Below, piece after piece: positions 29,819 to 33,927 of a stretch of DNA of 33,927 bases. The stretch's first letter is position 1. Each line of letters opens with the position of its first letter. Source of the DNA: an uncultured Oscillospiraceae bacterium (GTDB taxonomy: Bacteria; Bacillota; Clostridia; Oscillospirales; Oscillospiraceae); NCBI GenBank assembly GCA_947625355.1, contig CANQOA010000021.1, positions 1 through 33,927 of the forward strand. Direction: 5' to 3'. The translations under genes and the position numbers were made by a program. Under the pieces are notes generated by a model that was not told the DNA's origin, ran no database searches, and saw only the letters and a program-made list of their open reading frames with translations.

Positions 29819-30955
29819 ATGGAGCTCATCATCAACAGCGCCGCCCAAAAGGAACAGCTGAGCGGCATCCGGGAGTTCACCTACCTGGTCCGGTCTACGC
29901 CGGGCGCTATCGGCTTCACCCTGGGGGAGCCGGATCTGAACACCCCCGACGCCGTCAAGGAGGCCGCCAAGGCCGCCCTGGACGACAACGACACCCATTA
30001 TCCCCCCGGCAACGGCTATCCCTATACCCTGGAGGCCATCTCCGCCTATGAGGCGCGGGAACATGGGCTGTGCTATTCTCCCGACGAGATCATCCTCACC
30101 GACGGGGCCACGGAGGGGCTGTTCGTGTCCCTGGCCACCGTGCTCAATCCCGGCGACGAGGTCATCATCCCCACGCCGGCCTTCGGCCTGTATGAGTCCC
30201 TGGTGCGGCTGCAGCGGGGCGTGCCCGTGGCGCTGCCCACGGAGCATGACCGCTTCCAGATCGACCCCGCGGCGCTGGAGCGGGCCATCACGCCCCGGAC
30301 CAAGGCCGTGATCCTCACCAGCCCCAACAACCCCACCGGGTGCATCTACACCAAGGCCACCCTGGACGCGGTCCACGAGGCGCTGCGGGACAAGCCCATC
30401 TTCGTGATCTGCGACGACGTATACCGCTCGCTGGTCTATTCCGGGGAGTACCACAGCTTCTCCGAATACCAGGACATGCGGGACCGGATCATCGTGGTGC
30501 AGAGCTTTTCCAAGCCCTACGCCATGACCGGCTGGCGGCTGGGCTATCTGCTGGCGGACGCGCCGCTGCGGGAGCGGCTGCAGGTGTTCCACCAGTACTG
30601 CGTCACCTCCGCGCCGTCCTTCGTGCAGCGGGCCTGCGTGCAGGCGCTGGAGACGGACGTGGCGCCGGTGCGGGCCATCTTCAAGCGGCGGCGGGACTAT
30701 GTGTACGGCCGGCTCACCGCCATGGGCTGGAAGGTCCAGGAGCCGGAGGGCGCGTTTTATATGTTCATCGACGTGTCCGGCTTCGGCCTCGACTCCAGGA
30801 GCTTTTGCAAAAAGCTGCTGGCGGAGGCGGGGGTGGGGCTCATCCCCGGTATCTTCTTCGGCACAGAGGGATATGTGCGCATGAGCTACTGCTACTCCGA
30901 CGAGGAGCTCAAAGAGGGCCTGGACCGGATGGAGCGCTTCCTCAAAAATGCGTGA
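29819..30955 (+). CDS. PLP-dependent class I/II aminotransferase
   Basis: 378-residue fold-type I aminotransferase. The PLP-binding lysine is in SFSKPYAMTGWRLGY (about residues 225-239). The NNPTG motif (SPNNPTGC, about 161-168), the aspartate pairing with the pyridine nitrogen (CDDVYRSL) and the C-terminal arginine that binds the substrate carboxylate (YVRMSYC) are all present. It belongs with AspAT-like/aromatic aminotransferases; the amino acid used cannot be fixed from sequence. ATG 29819 with AAGGAGG 7 nt upstream is clearly the start, not the longer open frame. It follows the peptide-binding lipoprotein gene, consistent with amino-acid catabolism after peptide uptake. Confidence 0.9.
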   Translation: MELIINSAAQKEQLSGIREFTYLVRSTPGAIGFTLGEPDLNTPDAVKEAAKAALDDNDTHYPPGNGYPYTLEAISAYEAREHGLCYSPDEIILTDGATEGLFVSLATVLNPGDEVIIPTPAFGLYESLVRLQRGVPVALPTEHDRFQIDPAALERAITPRTKAVILTSPNNPTGCIYTKATLDAVHEALRDKPIFVICDDVYRSLVYSGEYHSFSEYQDMRDRIIVVQSFSKPYAMTGWRLGYLLADAPLRERLQVFHQYCVTSAPSFVQRACVQALETDVAPVRAIFKRRRDYVYGRLTAMGWKVQEPEGAFYMFIDVSGFGLDSRSFCKKLLAEAGVGLIPGIFFGTEGYVRMSYCYSDEELKEGLDRMERFLKNA

Positions 30956-30956
30956 A

Positions 30957-30993
30957 AAAAGACCGGACAGCTTCGGCTGTCCGGTCTTTTTTT
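30957..30993 (+). terminator. Strong terminator after the aminotransferase gene
   Basis: 15-bp stem AAAAGACCGGACAGC/GCTGTCCGGTCTTTT closed by a C(TTCG)G tetraloop, followed by a run of T. It can also serve ireB on the other strand, whose stop is 9 nt away. Confidence 0.95.
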
Positions 30994-31001
30994 GTGCGCG
31001 T

Positions 31002-31244
31002 TTACTTCTGCAGATAGGAGGTGACGAGCTCCTGGAGCAGATCGTCCCGATCCAGGCGGGTGATCAGTGCCCGCGCGTTGTTGTAGTTGGTGATGTAGGT
31101 GGGGTCCTCGGAAAGGATGTAGCCTACGATCTGGTTGATGGGGTTATAGCCCTTCACCAGCAGCGCGCTGTATACGCTGGACATGATCTCGCGGATCTCG
31201 GCGCTGTGATCAAGGACCTTGAATTTGCGGGTGGATTCTTCCAT
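31002..31244 (-). CDS. ireB: IreB/UPF0297 family regulatory phosphoprotein
   Basis: 80-residue protein of the UPF0297 (YrzL/IreB) family. In Enterococcus faecalis IreB is phosphorylated on N-terminal threonines by the PASTA kinase IreK and limits cephalosporin resistance. Here the N-terminus has one such candidate, T5 (MEESTRKFKVLD). The family core is clear: VYSALLVKGYNPINQIVGYILSEDPTYITNYNNAR. AAGGAGG lies upstream of ATG 31244, with a TATAAT box (31285-31290) before it. The usual partners alaS, ruvX and yrzB are not here; the upstream neighbour is pheT. Confidence 0.93.
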   Translation of the reverse strand: MEESTRKFKVLDHSAEIREIMSSVYSALLVKGYNPINQIVGYILSEDPTYITNYNNARALITRLDRDDLLQELVTSYLQK

Positions 31245-31284
31245 ATTTCGTCCCTCCTTTGTCGTTGGATTGGCTTGTAATATG

Positions 31285-31290
31285 ATTATA
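31285..31290 (-). promoter_or_regulatory. Possible -10 box of ireB
   Basis: TATAAT on the minus strand, about 40 nt before the ireB start; no good -35 box at 16-18 nt. ireB may also be read through from pheT, since no terminator is visible between them. Confidence 0.4.
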
Positions 31291-31341
31291 ACACACTTGC
31301 CCGGGGGCAGATGTTACAAATGTATTAAGAATATTTACGCT

Positions 31342-33720
31342 TCAGCGGATCGCGGCGCCGTGCTTTTCGGCCAGAGCGGCCAGGATGGCGCTCATGGTCT
31401 CCGCGGCGTGGTCCTCGGTGAGGGTCTGGTCCGCGGCGCGCAGCGTCAGGGAGAAGGCCACGCTCTTGCTGCCGGCGGGGATGGGGTCGCCGGTGTACAC
31501 GTCGAACAGCTGCACCGACTCCAGATAGGGCTTGCCGGCGGCCGTGATGGTGTCCACCAGGGCGGCCACGGGGATGTCCTGGCCGCAGACCAGGGCGATG
31601 TCACGGCTGACGGCGGGGAAGCGGGGCAGGGCGGTGAAGGTCCGCTCCGGGCCCTGGCAGGAGGCCATGGCCTCCACGCTCAGCTGGGCATAGAAGCTGC
31701 CGTGGTCCAGGCCGTAGTTGTCGCAGACCAGAGGATGGACCTGGCCCATCAGGCCGATGACCGTGTCCCCGGCGGTGATCCGGGCGCAGCGGCCGGGGTG
31801 GAAGGAGGGCTCCGCCGTCTCGGCGGCAAAGGAGACGCCCTGCACGCGCATATCCCGCAAAATGGCCTCCACGCAGCCCTTCAGCTGGAAGAAATCCGCC
31901 TTCCCGCCGTACTCGCCCAGCACCAGCCAGGTGGGCTCGTCGGCCAGGGGGCTGTCCGCCTTGGGATGGAACACCTTGGCCCGCTCATAGAGCCGGACGG
32001 CCGGGTTGCGCTTGGCGGCGTTGGTGGCCATGACCTCCAGCATGGAGGGCATGGGGGTGGTGCGCATGACGCTGCGGTCCTCGCCCAGGGGGTTCTGGAT
32101 GATCAGCGCCTGGCGCAGAGGGGAGTCCGCCGGCAGCCGGATCTTGTCCCAGGCGGACTTGCTGCCGAAGGAATAGGTCAGGATCTCGTTGAAGCCCATG
32201 GCCTGGCACAGGGCGTTGAGGCGGTTGGTGAACTTCTGCTTTTCGCTCCAGCCGCCCTGGGAGGTCTTGCCCCGGATCATGGTGGACTCCACCACGTCGT
32301 AGCCGTAGAACCGGGCCACCTCCTCGGCGATGTCGGAGTAGTGCTCGATGTCGCTGCGCCAGGAGGGGATCAGGATGTCGTCCCCGTCCATAGTGAAGCC
32401 CAGCTTCTCCAGGACCCGGACCATGTAGTCCCGGCTGATGTCGGTGCCCAGCAGGGCGTTGACCTTGGCCGGCTCCAGCTTCACGGACTTCTGCACGTAG
32501 GGGCTGGCCACCACGTCGATCATGCCGTCGATCACCTCGCCGGCGCCCAGCAGCTCCACCAGCTCGCAGGCCCGCTGCACGGCGGGGATGGTCCCCTCCG
32601 GGTCCAGGCCCTTCTCGAACTTGCCGGAGGCGTCGGTGCGCATGCCCAGGGCGATGGCGGTCTTGCGGATGGAGGTGCCGTTGAAGTTGGCGGACTCGAA
32701 CACGATGGTGCGGGTGTCGTCCACGATCTCGGAGTTGCCGCCGCCCATGACGCCGGCCACGCCGATGGGCTTGGACTCGTCGGCGATGATGAGCATGCTG
32801 GGCGTCAGCTTACGGTCGTTGCCGTCCAGGGTGGTCAGCGTCTCCCCAGGGGCCGCCCGGCGGACCACGATCCTGTTGCCGCCCACGCAGCTATAGTCGA
32901 ACGCGTGCATGGGCTGGCCGTATTCCTGCATCACGTAGTTGGTGATGTCCACGATGTTGTTGATGGGCCGGATGCCGCTGGCGCGCAGCCGCCGGCGCAG
33001 CCAGGCGGGGGAGGGCTCGATCCTGATGTTCTTCACCATGCGGGCGGTGTACCGGGGGCACAGGGCCGGCTCGTCGATCTGGACGGTCAGATACTTGCGG
33101 ATGTCGTCGCCGGAGCCCTTCACCTGGGGCTCATGCACGTCCAGGGCCGTGCCGAAGGTGGCGGCGGCCTCCCGGGCCAGGCCGATCACGCTCAGGCAGT
33201 CGGGCCGGTTGTTGGTGATCTCGAACTCCACCACGCTGTCGCCCAGGCCCAGGACTTTTATGATGTCGTCGCCGGGCTGGCAGGGCTCGCGCATGATGAA
33301 GATGCCGTTCTCGATGGCATAGGGATAGTCGTGCAAGTCCAGGCCCAGCTCCCCCAGGGAGCAGAGCATGCCCTCGCTCATCACGCCGCGCAGTTTGGAG
33401 GTGCGGATCTCCACGCCGCCGGGCAGCTTCGCCCCGTCCAGGGCCACGGGCACCAGGTCGCCCACGGACACGTTCTGGGCGCCGGTGACGATGGTGAGCT
33501 CCCGCTCGCCGCCCGCGTCCACCTGGCAGACGAACATGTGGTCGGAGTCGGGGTGCCGCTCCATGGCGGTGACCCGGCCGGCCACCACGTTCTCGATGCC
33601 GGCGCCGGTGACGGACAGGCTCTCCACCTTGGAGCCGGACATGGTCATCCGGTCGCAGAACTCCTTGTCGGAGACGGTCACTTTCGTATAGTCATTGAGC
33701 CACTCTCTGGAAAGATCCAT
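31342..33720 (-). CDS. pheT: Phenylalanyl-tRNA synthetase beta chain
   Basis: 792-residue beta subunit of the heterotetrameric PheRS. Domains in order: an EMAP/tRNA-binding OB domain (about 40-150, HPDSDHMFVCQVD...GEMLCS-like region), B3/4 editing domain (about 210-390), B5 DNA-binding-like domain (about 400-470), the catalytic-like core, and the C-terminal FDX-ACB anticodon-binding domain (about 700-792, FPAVSRDIALV). Length is normal and no break is seen. ATG 33720 is preceded by AAAGGAGGG, which overlaps the pheS stop; the spacing is 15 nt. Co-transcribed with pheS. Confidence 0.96.
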   Translation of the reverse strand: MDLSREWLNDYTKVTVSDKEFCDRMTMSGSKVESLSVTGAGIENVVAGRVTAMERHPDSDHMFVCQVDAGGERELTIVTGAQNVSVGDLVPVALDGAKLPGGVEIRTSKLRGVMSEGMLCSLGELGLDLHDYPYAIENGIFIMREPCQPGDDIIKVLGLGDSVVEFEITNNRPDCLSVIGLAREAAATFGTALDVHEPQVKGSGDDIRKYLTVQIDEPALCPRYTARMVKNIRIEPSPAWLRRRLRASGIRPINNIVDITNYVMQEYGQPMHAFDYSCVGGNRIVVRRAAPGETLTTLDGNDRKLTPSMLIIADESKPIGVAGVMGGGNSEIVDDTRTIVFESANFNGTSIRKTAIALGMRTDASGKFEKGLDPEGTIPAVQRACELVELLGAGEVIDGMIDVVASPYVQKSVKLEPAKVNALLGTDISRDYMVRVLEKLGFTMDGDDILIPSWRSDIEHYSDIAEEVARFYGYDVVESTMIRGKTSQGGWSEKQKFTNRLNALCQAMGFNEILTYSFGSKSAWDKIRLPADSPLRQALIIQNPLGEDRSVMRTTPMPSMLEVMATNAAKRNPAVRLYERAKVFHPKADSPLADEPTWLVLGEYGGKADFFQLKGCVEAILRDMRVQGVSFAAETAEPSFHPGRCARITAGDTVIGLMGQVHPLVCDNYGLDHGSFYAQLSVEAMASCQGPERTFTALPRFPAVSRDIALVCGQDIPVAALVDTITAAGKPYLESVQLFDVYTGDPIPAGSKSVAFSLTLRAADQTLTEDHAAETMSAILAALAEKHGAAIR

Positions 33721-33735
33721 TTTTCACACCCTCCT

Positions 33736-33927
33736 TTAGAACTGCTCCAGGAACCGGACGTCGTTTTCAAAGAGCAGACGCAGGTCGCTGATGTTGAAGC
33801 GGAACATGGCCAGCCGGTCGGAGCCGAAGCCGAAGGCAAAGCCGGAATACTTGTCGGTGTCGATGCCGCAGCCGGCCAGCACCTTGGGGTGGACCATGCC
33901 GCCGCCGAGAAGCTCCACCCAGCCCTC
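33736..33927 (-). CDS. pheS: Phenylalanyl-tRNA synthetase alpha chain, C-terminal end only
   Basis: The last 63 codons of the catalytic alpha subunit. The class II motif 3 is visible in [14 protein letters not shown], followed by the usual ending [18 protein letters not shown]. The 5' part, and any T-box leader controlling pheST, lie beyond the window. Confidence 0.95.
   Translation of the reverse strand, partial: EGWVELLGGGMVHPKVLAGCGIDTDKYSGFAFGFGSDRLAMFRFNISDLRLLFENDVRFLEQF

Noticed and set aside
28162..30955. A complete peptide import and catabolism operon
   Set aside because: Only the binding protein and an aminotransferase are present; no permease or ATPase genes, so an operon of this kind cannot be claimed.
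33736..33927. A T-box leader controlling pheST
   Set aside because: It would lie upstream of pheS, outside the window; nothing in the visible part supports it.

Overview
The window is ordinary chromosomal DNA of a high-G+C, endospore-forming, Gram-positive bacterium of the class Clostridia. The best guess is an Oscillospiraceae-type gut anaerobe (Flavonifractor, Oscillibacter, Intestinimonas or Lawsonibacter neighbourhood). This is inferred from four things: sporulation genes (ylbJ, yqfC, yqfD), the type-2 Firmicutes galT with galK, SLH-domain and InlB-repeat surface proteins, and very GC-rich codon use. G+C content was judged by eye, not computed. I see no prophage, transposase, CRISPR array, rRNA or tRNA gene.

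Layout, left to right. Positions 1-1385 (minus) hold rlmD, cut off by the window edge. Positions 1667-4793 (plus) encode two exported envelope proteins: an SLH-anchored GH25 lysozyme and a CapA-fold protein that has lost most metal ligands. ylbJ (minus) converges on the latter and diverges from yqfC-yqfD-phoH-ybeY-era, a tightly overlapping sporulation/RNA-maturation operon that ends in a terminator. A small secreted protein of unknown function (minus) then diverges from yqzL-recO-mutS2. ptsH (HPr) has its own promoter and terminator and is followed by uvrC-rsmD-coaD and a coiled-coil gene. galK-galT (Leloir pathway) and gluQ lie on the minus strand. pgsA, a secreted M3 peptidase (minus), a MATE exporter, a large sortase-type surface protein, an oligopeptide-binding lipoprotein and a PLP aminotransferase follow. 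The window closes with ireB and pheT and the 3' end of pheS (all minus).

Most of the window is translation, DNA-repair and sporulation housekeeping. No single gene cluster forms an obvious new system. The most unusual signal lies between genes. A dispersed element of about 85 bp recurs at 1396-1477, 20582-20667 and 20659-20745, with a divergent version at 10391-10478. The three close copies fold into two hairpins. The first has a GNRA-type tetraloop, and both hairpins show paired base changes between copies. The element ends read outward as extended -10 promoters, and at least rlmD, the secreted protein gene and yqzL-recO appear to use them. Other points of interest are leaderless-type promoters at rlmD, gluQ and possibly galK, a near-consensus promoter written into the rsmD coding sequence, and the CapA-fold pseudoenzyme candidate.

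No stretch longer than about 300 bases lacks a gene. The longest gaps (1386-1666, 10358-10593, 20493-20735) are the ones that hold the repeat copies and promoters.
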